Shown in pieces: positions 37,789 through 46,444 of a DNA stretch of 64,000 nt. The translations under genes and the position numbers were made by a program. The notes below the pieces were generated by a model. The model searched no databases. It was not told the origin of the DNA and worked only from the letters and a program-made list of their open reading frames with translations. The stretch covers positions 22,528 to 86,527 of the forward strand of contig JAECRO010000007.1 of NCBI GenBank assembly GCA_016000195.1. The letters run 5' to 3'. Each line of letters begins with the position of its first letter. Position 1 is the first letter of the stretch. This DNA comes from Burkholderiales bacterium. GTDB lineage: Bacteria > Pseudomonadota > Gammaproteobacteria > Burkholderiales > Burkholderiaceae_C.

Positions 37789-37965
37789 ATGCCTCATTTT
37801 TTAAAACCCGTCCTGCGAAGCCGCCACATCGGCCATGGCCTGCCCCGCAAGGGACCGGACGAAGAAACCGGCGAAGATGACGAGGGCCTGGAGCTGCCGG
37901 TGAATCCCGACGAGGGAACGCCGCTGATTCCTGACGAGGAAGGCGTGGTCACGGTGCCGAGCTGA
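37789..37965 (+). CDS. small acidic protein of unknown function
   Basis: A 58-residue soluble protein: a basic N-terminus (KPVLRSRHIGHG) followed by an acidic, proline-containing stretch (GPDEETGEDDEGLELPVNPDEGTP). CCGGAAGGAATTGAAC gives a good ribosome binding site before ATG 37789. No family is recognised. Confidence 0.7.
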   Translation: MPHFLKPVLRSRHIGHGLPRKGPDEETGEDDEGLELPVNPDEGTPLIPDEEGVVTVPS

Positions 37966-38095
37966 GCTGAGCCGCTGACCGAAGCACCGCGAAGGATGCA
38001 CGCGGCAGGCCATTCACGCCCGCTTGATCCAGAGCAAGAGAAAAGCGACTTCCTTGCTTAGCATAGGCGCGCACATCAAACCATGAGGAATGCCC

Positions 38096-38755
38096 ATGAA
38101 CACGCTGACAAAACTGGCCCTGGGAATGATCGGCCAGCTCAGGCCGCAGCCAGTGCAAGGCAACGCCGCCTCCGCGCTGCCCCTGCCGCCGCCGCAGACC
38201 GAGGGCGGCATCCCGCTGATGCAGGCCCTGCGCCAGCGCCAGTCCCAGCGTGAGTTCGCCCCCGATCCGCTGAATCGGCAGGTTTTGTCCGATCTGCTCT
38301 GGGCGGCAGCAGGCATCAACCGGCCCGACCTGAAGGGACGCACCGCCCCGAGCGCGATGAATTCGCAGGAAATCGATGTCTATGTGGCCCTGCCCGAAGG
38401 CTTGTACCGCTATGAGCCGTCCGGCCACGTGCTGTATTTGGCCAGCGCCACCGACGTGAGGCGCATCACCGGCTACCAGGACTTCGTGGACCGGGCGCCG
38501 CTGGACCTTATTTTTGTGGCCGACCATGCCCGCATGAAAGCGGTGCCGGCGGCGCAGCGCGAATCGTTTGCCTCCGTGGCGGCGGGCGCGATGGTGCAGA
38601 ACGTCTATCTTTTCTGTGCATCCGCCGGACTGTGTACCGTGATTCGCGCCTGGATTGACCGCCAAGCCCTGTCAGAGGCCATGGGGCTTCAGGCCGACCA
38701 CCAGATACTGCTGTCGCAAACCGTCGGCTTGCCGGTCAGTCCACCGCGCGCTTGA
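38096..38755 (+). CDS. nitroreductase-family (SagB-type) protein
   Basis: A 219-residue FMN-dependent oxidoreductase-like protein. The core begins MQALRQRQSQREFAPDPL and includes LSDLLWAAAGINRP and SVAAGAMVQNVYLFCASAGLCTV, typical of thin nitroreductase-fold proteins. Substrate unknown. ATG 38096 has GAGG seven bases upstream; ATG 38090 is too close. Its last 20 bases overlap the convergent GNAT gene. Confidence 0.85.
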   Translation: MNTLTKLALGMIGQLRPQPVQGNAASALPLPPPQTEGGIPLMQALRQRQSQREFAPDPLNRQVLSDLLWAAAGINRPDLKGRTAPSAMNSQEIDVYVALPEGLYRYEPSGHVLYLASATDVRRITGYQDFVDRAPLDLIFVADHARMKAVPAAQRESFASVAAGAMVQNVYLFCASAGLCTVIRAWIDRQALSEAMGLQADHQILLSQTVGLPVSPPRA

Positions 38756-39257
38756 GGCGTATTTCTTCGAGCTTGACGCTGCCGAAATCGACGGTCTTGA
38801 GCGACGGCATTTCGCGCTTGAAGCCGGCGGCATGCTCGCAAAACTGCAGGGCGCGCTCGTTGCCCAGCAGCACCCACATCGTGACCTGGGTGCAGCCTTC
38901 GTCTTTCAGGCCGTCGCGCGCGCCATCCCACAGCTGCAGGCCCACGCCCTTGCCCCAGTGCTCGGGCGCCACGTAGATGGCCCAGATTTCACCCACGGTG
39001 GAGCGGGTTTTGGGGTCGCGCGAGCGGTCGAAGCCGACAAAACCGACCGGCTGGTCGCCATCGGTGGCCACCAGCACCTGCGGCTCGCTGTACTCAATTG
39101 CCTCCTGCCAGTAGGCCTGACGCTTGGCCACCGTCATCTTGTTCAGGTAGTCCTCGGGCATCAAATCCTTGTAAGCGGCATGCCAGGTGGCAACGTGAAT
39201 TTCGGCAATGGCTTTGGCATCGCGGGCAAGGGCAGGACGAACGGAGTAGCTGGACAT
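38736..39257 (-). CDS. GNAT-family N-acetyltransferase
   Basis: A 173-residue acyl-CoA transferase. IHVATWHAAYKDLMP at the N-terminus, the EIWAIYVAPEHWGKGVGLQLW acetyl-CoA loop and FCEHAAGFKRE are characteristic. Substrate unknown. It overlaps the 3' end of the nitroreductase gene by 20 bp, tail to tail. Confidence 0.9.
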   Translation of the reverse strand: MSSYSVRPALARDAKAIAEIHVATWHAAYKDLMPEDYLNKMTVAKRQAYWQEAIEYSEPQVLVATDGDQPVGFVGFDRSRDPKTRSTVGEIWAIYVAPEHWGKGVGLQLWDGARDGLKDEGCTQVTMWVLLGNERALQFCEHAAGFKREMPSLKTVDFGSVKLEEIRLKRAVD

Positions 39258-39395
39258 GAGGGAAATCGCTTGTGAATATCTAAGGGAAGGCTCGGGAGGC
39301 AGGATTGTCGCGCAAATCGAATCCGCGGCCGCCGGGACTGGGGTAAATTCAGCCCTTCTTCCCGTGCAGCGCCACTTCCCCCCATTTGCCAGCCC

Positions 39396-39722
39396 ATGCT
39401 TGCCCGCCCACCGATAGCCCCGGCAGAAATGACCGAAAGGGCCGAACCTGTTTTCACTGCGCGCGTCGAGCCCGGCGGCGCGCTGTTTGCGGCGCCTGCC
39501 TCGCTGTCCCTGCTGCAGGCGGCCGAGCGCGCCGGGCTGACACTGCTCCAGAACTCATGCCGCAACGGCACCTGCCGCGCCTGCATCTGCCACTTGGCCA
39601 GCGGCCAGGTGGCGTACCGCATCGAATGGCCGGGGCTGAGCCTTGATGAAAAACGCGAGGGCTACATCCTGCCCTGCGTGGCGCATCCGGCGTCCGACGT
39701 GGTGATTGCGCTGCCGCCCTGA
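39396..39722 (+). CDS. plant-type [2Fe-2S] ferredoxin
   Basis: A 108-residue electron carrier. The cluster motif SCRNGTCRAC (C-x4-C-x2-C) and the later Cys in YILPCVAHP are intact. AERAGLTLLQNS matches the family. The start may be 39396 or 39429, since neither has a clear ribosome binding site. The partner is not evident. Confidence 0.88.
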   Translation: MLARPPIAPAEMTERAEPVFTARVEPGGALFAAPASLSLLQAAERAGLTLLQNSCRNGTCRACICHLASGQVAYRIEWPGLSLDEKREGYILPCVAHPASDVVIALPP

Positions 39723-39799
39723 GCAGCCGCCCGGCACCCTGCACGGCGCAAAGCGGGCGCGGCGCAGCGTTCTGTCAAACAACTGTGCAAGGATGGGGC

Positions 39800-40879
39800 A
39801 TGGACTCTGTGCATCACCCTGTCGCCCCTGCCAGCCTGGCACCCACCCGGGAGGCCGAGGCAACCTTTGACGAGTTTGAAGAACTCAAGGAGATTTTGCG
39901 GGCCGGCGGCACGCGGCTTGAGACCCGCACCATGGACTACATCACCTCCGGGACAAACTCTTTTCCGCTGCTGACCGCCAGCATTGGCGCGTCCGATCCG
40001 CAGGCGCCCGCCGTTGGATTTTTTGGCGGCATTCACGGGCTGGAGCGCATCGGCACGCAACTGATCCTGCATTTCATGCGCGCACTGCTGTTTCGCCTGG
40101 AATGGGACGAGCTGCTGCGCCTGCAACTCCAGAAAATCCGCCTGGTGTTCATGCCCATCGTCAACCCCGGCGGCATGTGGGCGCACAAGCGCTCCAACCC
40201 CAGCGGCGTGGACCTGATGCGCAATGCGCCGCAAAGGGCCGACAGCCGCGTGCCTTTTCTGGCGGGCGGGCAAACCTTGAGTTCGCTGCTGCCCTGGTAC
40301 TGCGGCCGCCCCGGAACGCCCATGCAAACAGAAAGCGCGGCCCTGCTGGAGGTTGTGCGCGAGCAACTCGCGAGCCGGCCCTTCAGCCTGGCGCTGGACT
40401 GCCACTCGGGTTACGGCTTTAGCGACAGCATCTGGTTTCCCTACGCCAGAACCCGCCGCCTGATGGCCCACCTGCCTGAAATGTTTACCCTCAAGACCCT
40501 GCTGGAGCAGTCTCACCCGCACCATGTCTACCGCTTTGAGCCGCAAAGCAACCAGTACCTGCTGCATGGCGACCTGTGGGACCATGCCTATGACCATGCG
40601 CCGGCCGGCCATGTATTTCTGCCGATGACGCTCGAACTCGGCTCATGGCTGTGGATACGCAAAAATCCGCGCCAGCTGTTTTCGCGGCAGGGCATTTTCA
40701 ACCCCATCATGGCGCACCGTACCCAGCGCGTGCTGCGCCGCCATGCCGACCTGCTGGATTTCCTGACGCGCGCCGCCTATGCCGTGCCGAACTGGCTGCC
40801 CACAGACGACCGCCGTGCCCAGCTGTTCCGGCTGGCGACAGCGCACTGGCGGCACAGGCCTGTGCCGGCAAGCGGATAA
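39800..40879 (+). CDS. M14-family zinc carboxypeptidase
   Basis: A 359-residue metallopeptidase-like protein. Zinc ligands appear in GGIHGLERIGTQ (H-x2-E) and DCHSGYG (H). PIVNPGGMWAHKRSNPSGVDLMRN holds the substrate-carboxylate Arg/Asn. No signal peptide is visible, so it is cytosolic. ATG 39800 follows AAGGATGGGGC. The next gene starts 11 nt later. Confidence 0.82.
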   Translation: MDSVHHPVAPASLAPTREAEATFDEFEELKEILRAGGTRLETRTMDYITSGTNSFPLLTASIGASDPQAPAVGFFGGIHGLERIGTQLILHFMRALLFRLEWDELLRLQLQKIRLVFMPIVNPGGMWAHKRSNPSGVDLMRNAPQRADSRVPFLAGGQTLSSLLPWYCGRPGTPMQTESAALLEVVREQLASRPFSLALDCHSGYGFSDSIWFPYARTRRLMAHLPEMFTLKTLLEQSHPHHVYRFEPQSNQYLLHGDLWDHAYDHAPAGHVFLPMTLELGSWLWIRKNPRQLFSRQGIFNPIMAHRTQRVLRRHADLLDFLTRAAYAVPNWLPTDDRRAQLFRLATAHWRHRPVPASG

Positions 40880-40890
40880 GGATAGGCGCC

Positions 40891-41706
40891 ATGACCTGGA
40901 TACTCCTGAGAGGACTCACGCGCGAGGCCCGGCACTGGGGAGAATTTCCCCGGCGGCTTGAACCGTTTGTGCAAACCCCCGCAGCCGGCGCACCGCAGGT
41001 CCTGACGCTGGACCTGCCCGGCAATGGCGCGTTTTACCGGGAGCTTTCGCCCTGCGCGGTGCGCCCCATGGTGGAGTTTGCGCGCCAGCAGTTGCGGGCC
41101 AGCGGCAACGGGCCGCCTTACCGCCTGATGGCCATGTCGCTGGGCGGCATGGTCGCCGCCGACTGGGCGCAGCAGTATCCCCGGGAAGTTTCCCGGCTGG
41201 TGCTGATCAACACCAGCCTGCGCCCTTTCAGCGGCGTCACCGAGCGCCTGCGCCCCGGCAACTGGATGCGCCTGGCGCTGCTGGCCGCACGCTGGCAGGG
41301 CGGCGAGTCGCCGGACTATGTCGAGCAGGCCATTCACCAGCTGACCTGCCAGTGCATTGCGTCTCGTGATGCAGACCTGGCGGCATGGGTGCGCATTCGC
41401 AAGGAAGCCCCGGTGAGCCTGGCCAACGCGGGGCGGCAGCTTTGGGCGGCCGCGCGCTTTTCAGGCCCGAAGGTGCCGGGCTGCCCGGTCCTGGTGCTGT
41501 CGTCACAAGGCGATCAACTGGTGCATTCGCGGTGTTCAGCCCGCCTGGCCGAGGCCTGGAATGCAGCGCACCACGAGCACCCGTGGGCAGGCCACGACCT
41601 GCCCCATGATGACCCGGCCTGGGTGGGCCAGCGCGTGGCTGAATGGCTGCGGGCACAGGATCCCCTGCGGACAGACGCCCTAACAGTCGCATTACGCCGC
41701 CTCTGA
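40891..41706 (+). CDS. alpha/beta-fold hydrolase
   Basis: A 271-residue hydrolase: LDLPGNGAFY, nucleophile elbow MAMSLGGMVA, Asp in SSQGDQLV and His in WAGHDLPHDD. Family-level function only (esterase or thioesterase-like). Preceded by AAGGATAGGCGCC and probably co-transcribed with the M14 peptidase. Confidence 0.85.
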   Translation: MTWILLRGLTREARHWGEFPRRLEPFVQTPAAGAPQVLTLDLPGNGAFYRELSPCAVRPMVEFARQQLRASGNGPPYRLMAMSLGGMVAADWAQQYPREVSRLVLINTSLRPFSGVTERLRPGNWMRLALLAARWQGGESPDYVEQAIHQLTCQCIASRDADLAAWVRIRKEAPVSLANAGRQLWAAARFSGPKVPGCPVLVLSSQGDQLVHSRCSARLAEAWNAAHHEHPWAGHDLPHDDPAWVGQRVAEWLRAQDPLRTDALTVALRRL

Positions 41707-41734
41707 TGCCTGGCTGAGCGGATTCGGGTAGGGC

Positions 41735-42514
41735 ATGATTCGCCCCATGACAACGACCCTTTCCTTTCTTCGCCGCCTGGCAGCGCCTGGCGCCATGGCC
41801 TGCATCGCCTGGCTGGCGGCAAGCCCCGCAGCGGCTGCCGCGCCGTTTGAAGACACCATGGCCCAGCGCACCCTGGCCTGCACCGCCTGCCATGGCCCGC
41901 AGGGGCGCGCCGCAGCCGATGGCTATTACCCGCGCCTGGCCGGAAAGCCGGCGGGCTACCTCTACAACCAGCTGCTCAACTTTCGCGAGGGACGGCGGCA
42001 TTACGGCCTGATGACGCAGCTGATCGACCCGCTCAGCGACGCCTACCTGCTGGAGATGGCGCAGTATTTCTCAAGCCTTGAAGTGCCCTACCCGGCGCCG
42101 CTGCCCGGTACGGCGTCCGCCGATGTGCTGCGCCTGGGCCGGCAACTGGTGAGCGAGGGCGACGCCAGCCGCAAGGTGCCGGCCTGCATCCAGTGCCACG
42201 GCCAGGCCATGACCGGCGTGGCGCCCCACATTCCGGGCCTGCTCGGACTGCCGCGCGACTATCTCAATGCGCAGCTCGGCGCCTGGAAAGCCGGCCAGCG
42301 CCAGGCCCATGCGCCGGACTGCATGCAGGCGGTGGTGGAACGCCTGAGCCTGGAAGACATCAACGCCGTGGCCAGCTGGGTCGCCACCCAGCCCTTGCCA
42401 GTGAACACCCATCCCGCCAGCGCCCCGCCTGCGTTGGTCGCGGGCAGCAAGGCCATTTCGTGTGGAAGCGCGCCGCTGCCAGCCGTCACGCTTGAATCGA
42501 AAGCGAAAAAATGA
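41735..42514 (+). CDS. dihaem cytochrome c (c4-like)
   Basis: Periplasmic dihaem cytochrome of 259 residues with a signal peptide (about 1-37). Haem motifs are CTACH and CIQCH. It carries electrons between a dehydrogenase and a terminal oxidase. Its final codons overlap the next cytochrome gene (ATGA, 42511-42514). ATG 41747 is an alternative start. Confidence 0.87.
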   Translation: MIRPMTTTLSFLRRLAAPGAMACIAWLAASPAAAAAPFEDTMAQRTLACTACHGPQGRAAADGYYPRLAGKPAGYLYNQLLNFREGRRHYGLMTQLIDPLSDAYLLEMAQYFSSLEVPYPAPLPGTASADVLRLGRQLVSEGDASRKVPACIQCHGQAMTGVAPHIPGLLGLPRDYLNAQLGAWKAGQRQAHAPDCMQAVVERLSLEDINAVASWVATQPLPVNTHPASAPPALVAGSKAISCGSAPLPAVTLESKAKK

Positions 42515-43800
42515 AAACGTGGTCCAGATTTGCACTGGGATTTTGCCTGCTGGCGGCCTGCACGGCCGCAGTCGTCTGGGCGCTGAACCTGCGCGACGAG
42601 GTGGATGTCAAGACAACCGCCGCTTTCGCGCCCAGCGACAGCCTGATCGCGCGCGGCGCCTACCTGGCGCGCGCCGGCAACTGCGTGGCCTGCCACACGG
42701 CGCGCGGCGGCCCGAGCTATGCCGGCGGCCTCGGCATTGCCACGCCGTTTGGCACGGTGTTCACCTCCAACCTCACGCCTGATGCCAATACCGGCATTGG
42801 CAGCTGGTCATCGGCCCATTTCTGGCGCGCCATGCACAACGGCCGCTCCAAAAGCGGACGCTTGCTCTACCCGGCCTTTCCGTACACCAGCTACACCCAG
42901 GTCACGCGCGAGGATTCGGACGCGATGTTTGCCTTCCTGCGCAGCCAGCCTGCCGTAAACCAGCCCAACCAGCCGAACACGCTGGGCTTTCCCTTCAACA
43001 CGCAGGCCGCGCTGGCGGTCTGGCGCGCGCTGTATTTCAAGCCGGGCGTATACCAGCCGGATGCCGGCCGCAGCGCCGAATGGAACCGGGGCGCCTACCT
43101 GGTGGGCGGCCTGGGCCACTGCAGCGCCTGCCATTCGCCGCGCGATGCCCTGGGCGGAACGAAGCAAAGCCTGGCGCTGGCCGGCGGCCTGATTCCGATG
43201 CAGAACTGGTATGCGCCGTCGCTGGCATCAAAAGATGAAGCCGGCGTGAGCCGCTGGGACCGGGAACACATCGTAAAGCTGCTCAGGAACGGCGTGGCGC
43301 CGGGCGCCTCGGTCAGCGGCCCGATGGCCGAGGTGGTGCTGCGCAGCACCCAGTACCTGAGCCAGCCAGACCTGGAGGCGATGGCGCAGTACCTGAAGGA
43401 GCTTCCCGGTTCAATCCCCAGGCCTGAAGCCCCGCCAGCGGCCCGCATGGCCGGCACTTCATTCAACCCGGAAAAATCAGCCAAGCTGTATGAGCAGCAT
43501 TGCGCGCAGTGCCACGGCGACAAGGGCGAAGGGGTTGCCAACGCCTATCCACCGCTGGCCGGCAACCGCGCGGTGACGATGGCATCGACCGAAAACCTGG
43601 TGCAGATGGTGCTGGGCGGCGGCTTCCCGCCGGCCACGGCGGGCAACCCGAGGCCTTTTGGCATGCCGCCTTTTGTGCTGGTGCTGGACGACAGCGAAGT
43701 GGCCGCCCTCGTCAGCCACATCCGCACTGCGTGGGGCAATCAGGCCGGAGCCATCACGCCGCTGGAAGTCAATCGCATCCGGGCCAGTCAGGCGCACTGA
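42511..43800 (+). CDS. trihaem membrane-anchored cytochrome c, alcohol-dehydrogenase subunit II type
   Basis: A 429-residue cytochrome with an N-terminal anchor or signal (about 5-25) and three haem motifs: CVACH, CSACH and CAQCH. GTVFTSNLTPD and WRALYFKPGVYQPD are typical of the electron-transfer subunits of membrane alcohol, aldehyde or gluconate dehydrogenases. No catalytic dehydrogenase gene is adjacent, so the electron donor is unknown. Coupled to the dihaem cytochrome by overlap. Confidence 0.88.
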   Translation: MKTWSRFALGFCLLAACTAAVVWALNLRDEVDVKTTAAFAPSDSLIARGAYLARAGNCVACHTARGGPSYAGGLGIATPFGTVFTSNLTPDANTGIGSWSSAHFWRAMHNGRSKSGRLLYPAFPYTSYTQVTREDSDAMFAFLRSQPAVNQPNQPNTLGFPFNTQAALAVWRALYFKPGVYQPDAGRSAEWNRGAYLVGGLGHCSACHSPRDALGGTKQSLALAGGLIPMQNWYAPSLASKDEAGVSRWDREHIVKLLRNGVAPGASVSGPMAEVVLRSTQYLSQPDLEAMAQYLKELPGSIPRPEAPPAARMAGTSFNPEKSAKLYEQHCAQCHGDKGEGVANAYPPLAGNRAVTMASTENLVQMVLGGGFPPATAGNPRPFGMPPFVLVLDDSEVAALVSHIRTAWGNQAGAITPLEVNRIRASQAH

Positions 43801-43842
43801 AACCGCTCGGGCGCTGCGCTGAAAGGCGATTCACGGCGGTCT

Positions 43843-45090
43843 TCATCGCGGTGCCGATGAATCGCTCATGCGGTCGCGGTTTGCCAGCGCTGGAAAACCC
43901 TTGAGCCACAGCACGGCCACCAGCAGCGTGCCGATGCCGCCAGTCACCACCGAGCCGACCGGCCCCAGCAAGGCCGCCATTGCGCCCGACTCGAATTCGC
44001 CCAGCTGGTTGGACGCGCCAATGAACACCGAGTTGACCGCGCTGACCCGGCCGCGCATGTCGTTGGGCGTTTCGATCTGCATCAGGGTCTGGCGCACCAC
44101 CACGCTGACCATGTCGGCGCCACCCGAAACCGCCAGCGCCACCAGCGACAGCAAAAAGCGGGTCGAGAGCCCGAACACCAGCATGCACACGCCGTACAGC
44201 GCCACGGCCATCAGCATGATGCGGCCCACCCGCCGGTCCAGCGGCCAGCGCGTCAGCACCACCGAGGTCAGCAAGGCGCCTGCCGCCGGCGCCCCGCGCA
44301 GCAGGCCCAGCCCCCACGGGCCGACATGCAGGATGTCCTTGGCAAACATCGGCAGCAGTGCCGTGGCGCCGCCCAGCAGCACGGCGAACAAATCCAGCGA
44401 CACGGCGCCCAGCAGGGCCTTGCGCTGCCAGACAAACTCCGCCCCGGCCAGCAGCGTGCGCAGCGAAACCGGCTCGCGCGGCGGCGGCGCATGGTCGTAG
44501 CGCACCAGCGCGATCAAACCGCAGCCGGTCGCGAAAAGAAAGCCGCAGGTCGCATAGACCGCCGTGGCGCCAGCCACGAAAATCACCCCGCCCAGCGCCG
44601 GCCCGCTGATGATCGCCGCCTGCATGCCGGCCGAGCTGAAGGCCATGGCGCGCGGCAGCATGATAGGCGGCACCAGCATCGGCGTCAGGGCCTGCTGGGC
44701 CGGCATCTGGAAAGCCCGGGCCACGCCCAGCAGGACCGACACGCCCAGCAGCAACTCGCGCGACGCCCAGCCCGACGCGGCGCCCCAGCCCTGCGTGGCG
44801 GCCACCAGGATCAGCGCCACGCTGGCCTGGGTCAGCAGGCAGGCGGCCACGATGCGCGCCCGGTGCAGCCGGTCGGCCACATGGCCGGCCACCAGCGTCA
44901 GCAGCAGCGCAGGCGCGAACTGGTACAGGCCGACCAGCCCCAGATCCCAGGCGCTGCCGGTCAGCTCATACATCTGCCAGCCGACGGCGACCATCAACAT
45001 CTGGTTCCCGGTGGTGCCAAAAAGGCGGGCAAACCACATGCGCATGAAAGCGCGCTGGTGGGTGAGTTCAGTAAAGCTGTGGTTCGGCAT
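43843..45090 (-). CDS. MFS transporter (EntS/MFS_3-like)
   Basis: A 415-residue protein with about 12 hydrophobic helices. FMRMWFARLFGTTGNQMLMVAVGWQMYELTGSA-type N-terminus and ADRLHRARIV loop are those of the MFS_3 group that exports siderophores or drugs. Substrate not evident; no siderophore genes are near. Confidence 0.88.
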   Translation of the reverse strand: MPNHSFTELTHQRAFMRMWFARLFGTTGNQMLMVAVGWQMYELTGSAWDLGLVGLYQFAPALLLTLVAGHVADRLHRARIVAACLLTQASVALILVAATQGWGAASGWASRELLLGVSVLLGVARAFQMPAQQALTPMLVPPIMLPRAMAFSSAGMQAAIISGPALGGVIFVAGATAVYATCGFLFATGCGLIALVRYDHAPPPREPVSLRTLLAGAEFVWQRKALLGAVSLDLFAVLLGGATALLPMFAKDILHVGPWGLGLLRGAPAAGALLTSVVLTRWPLDRRVGRIMLMAVALYGVCMLVFGLSTRFLLSLVALAVSGGADMVSVVVRQTLMQIETPNDMRGRVSAVNSVFIGASNQLGEFESGAMAALLGPVGSVVTGGIGTLLVAVLWLKGFPALANRDRMSDSSAPR

Positions 45091-45242
45091 GGGGGCTGAA
45101 GCTTACCAGCCGGACAGCACGTGCGCTGGCGCCGATGCAAACAGAACGGTGCCGATCACCCGCCCTGAAATGATTGACCGGACGCACCGGCCACGGATAA
45201 AGTTGCACTGATAATCAAGCCTCAACTTACTGGAGAAACGTC

Positions 45243-45386
45243 ATGGCAAAAGGTCAGCAGAACAACGACAAAATGGTCAAAAAACCGAAAAAAGACACGT
45301 CGCCTCCGAAACTGGTGTCGCCCGATGCAGTCCGTCCGACGGTCGTCACGCAGGTGCCGGTGCGCGGCAAGCTGAAAAACAAATAA
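45243..45386 (+). CDS. small basic protein of unknown function
   Basis: A 47-residue Lys/Pro-rich protein starting MAKGQQNNDKMVKKPKKD and ending VPVRGKLKNK. TGGAGAAACGTC gives a ribosome binding site before ATG 45243. It lies 7 nt before the VF530 gene, suggesting co-transcription. Composition suggests nucleic-acid binding (inference). Confidence 0.65.
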   Translation: MAKGQQNNDKMVKKPKKDTSPPKLVSPDAVRPTVVTQVPVRGKLKNK

Positions 45387-45393
45387 GCAAGCC

Positions 45394-45711
45394 ATGGTGC
45401 TGCCCGCTGGTCCTTCAGCCACCCCTGCGCCAGAGTCTGCAATGGCGCCGGGCCAGCCGGGCAACCCTTTGCACGGCGTCAAGCTCGAAGCCGTCGTCAC
45501 GGCGCTGGCCGCCCACTACGGCTGGGAAGGCCTGGGCCAGCGCATCAACATCCGCTGCTTCACCAGCGAGCCCAGCGTGGCGTCCAGCCTGAAGTTCCTG
45601 CGCAAGACGCCGTGGGCACGCGAGAAGGTCGAAAGCCTTTACCTCTTCATGCTGCGCGAGATCCGGCGCAGCAGCCCGACGGCGCACAACTTTCCGCCGC
45701 CCAAGCCTTGA
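45394..45711 (+). CDS. VF530-family DNA-binding protein
   Basis: A 105-residue protein of the VF530 (DUF2132) family. The core NPLHGVKLEAVVTALAAHYG...RCFTSEPSVASSLKFLRKTPWAREKVESLYL is clear-cut. The fold is related to SAP-like DNA-binding modules. The N-terminal 24 residues are Pro/Ala-rich. Its stop overlaps the next TTG start (TTGA). Confidence 0.85.
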   Translation: MVLPAGPSATPAPESAMAPGQPGNPLHGVKLEAVVTALAAHYGWEGLGQRINIRCFTSEPSVASSLKFLRKTPWAREKVESLYLFMLREIRRSSPTAHNFPPPKP

Positions 45712-46403
45712 TTTCTGACATCGAGGCAGTGCTGCCCGGCATCCCGGCCACAGCGGATTTCCCTTTCCAGACCCTTCACGCCGACGACAGCCTGCTGGTG
45801 CTCAACAAGCCCTCGGGTTTGCTGGCCGTGCCCGGTCGCGGCGCAGACAAGCAGGACTGCCTGAGCCGCCGGGTGCAGTCGCTCTACCCTGATGCGCTGA
45901 TCGTTCATCGGCTGGACATGGCCACCTCGGGCCTGATGCTGATGGCGCGCGGCATCGCCCTGCAGCGCGCCCTGAGCCAGCTGTTCGAGCGCCGCGAAGT
46001 CCACAAGCGTTACCTGGCGGTCGTCGATGGCCGGCTGGCGCCCGCGCAGGAGCCCGGCGGCTGGGGCTTGATTGACCTGCCGATTGCCGTGGACTGGCCG
46101 CGCCGCCCGCTGCGCATCATTGACGCCGCCAGCGGCAAGCCCAGCCAGACGCGCTGGCGCAGCGTGGCGTTTGATGACGCGGCAAACAGCACCCGCGTCG
46201 AGCTGGAGCCGGTCACGGGCCGCTCGCACCAGTTGCGGGTGCATCTCCAGGCGCTGGGCCATCCGATCCTGGGGGACGCGCTGTATGCGCCCGAAGCGGT
46301 ACAGGCCAGGGCGCCGCGCCTGCTGCTGCACGCCTGCGCCCTGCGGTTTGTTCATCCAGCCACCGGCGCCATGCTGGCGCTTGAAAGCCCGCCCAATTTC
46401 TAG
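45708..46403 (+). CDS. RluA-family pseudouridine synthase
   Basis: A 231-residue RNA-modifying enzyme converting uridine to pseudouridine. The catalytic Asp is in IVHRLDMATSGLMLMA; HADDSLLVLNKPSGLLAVPG and GRSHQLRVHLQALGHPILGD are also family motifs. Without an S4 domain it resembles short RluA-type enzymes acting on rRNA or tRNA. TTG 45708 overlaps the preceding stop; upstream in-frame sequence lies inside the VF530 gene. Confidence 0.9.
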   Translation: MISDIEAVLPGIPATADFPFQTLHADDSLLVLNKPSGLLAVPGRGADKQDCLSRRVQSLYPDALIVHRLDMATSGLMLMARGIALQRALSQLFERREVHKRYLAVVDGRLAPAQEPGGWGLIDLPIAVDWPRRPLRIIDAASGKPSQTRWRSVAFDDAANSTRVELEPVTGRSHQLRVHLQALGHPILGDALYAPEAVQARAPRLLLHACALRFVHPATGAMLALESPPNF

Positions 46404-46444
46404 CCTCTATGCAAGCGTGCAGGCCTGGCGCTACCATGCGGTTC

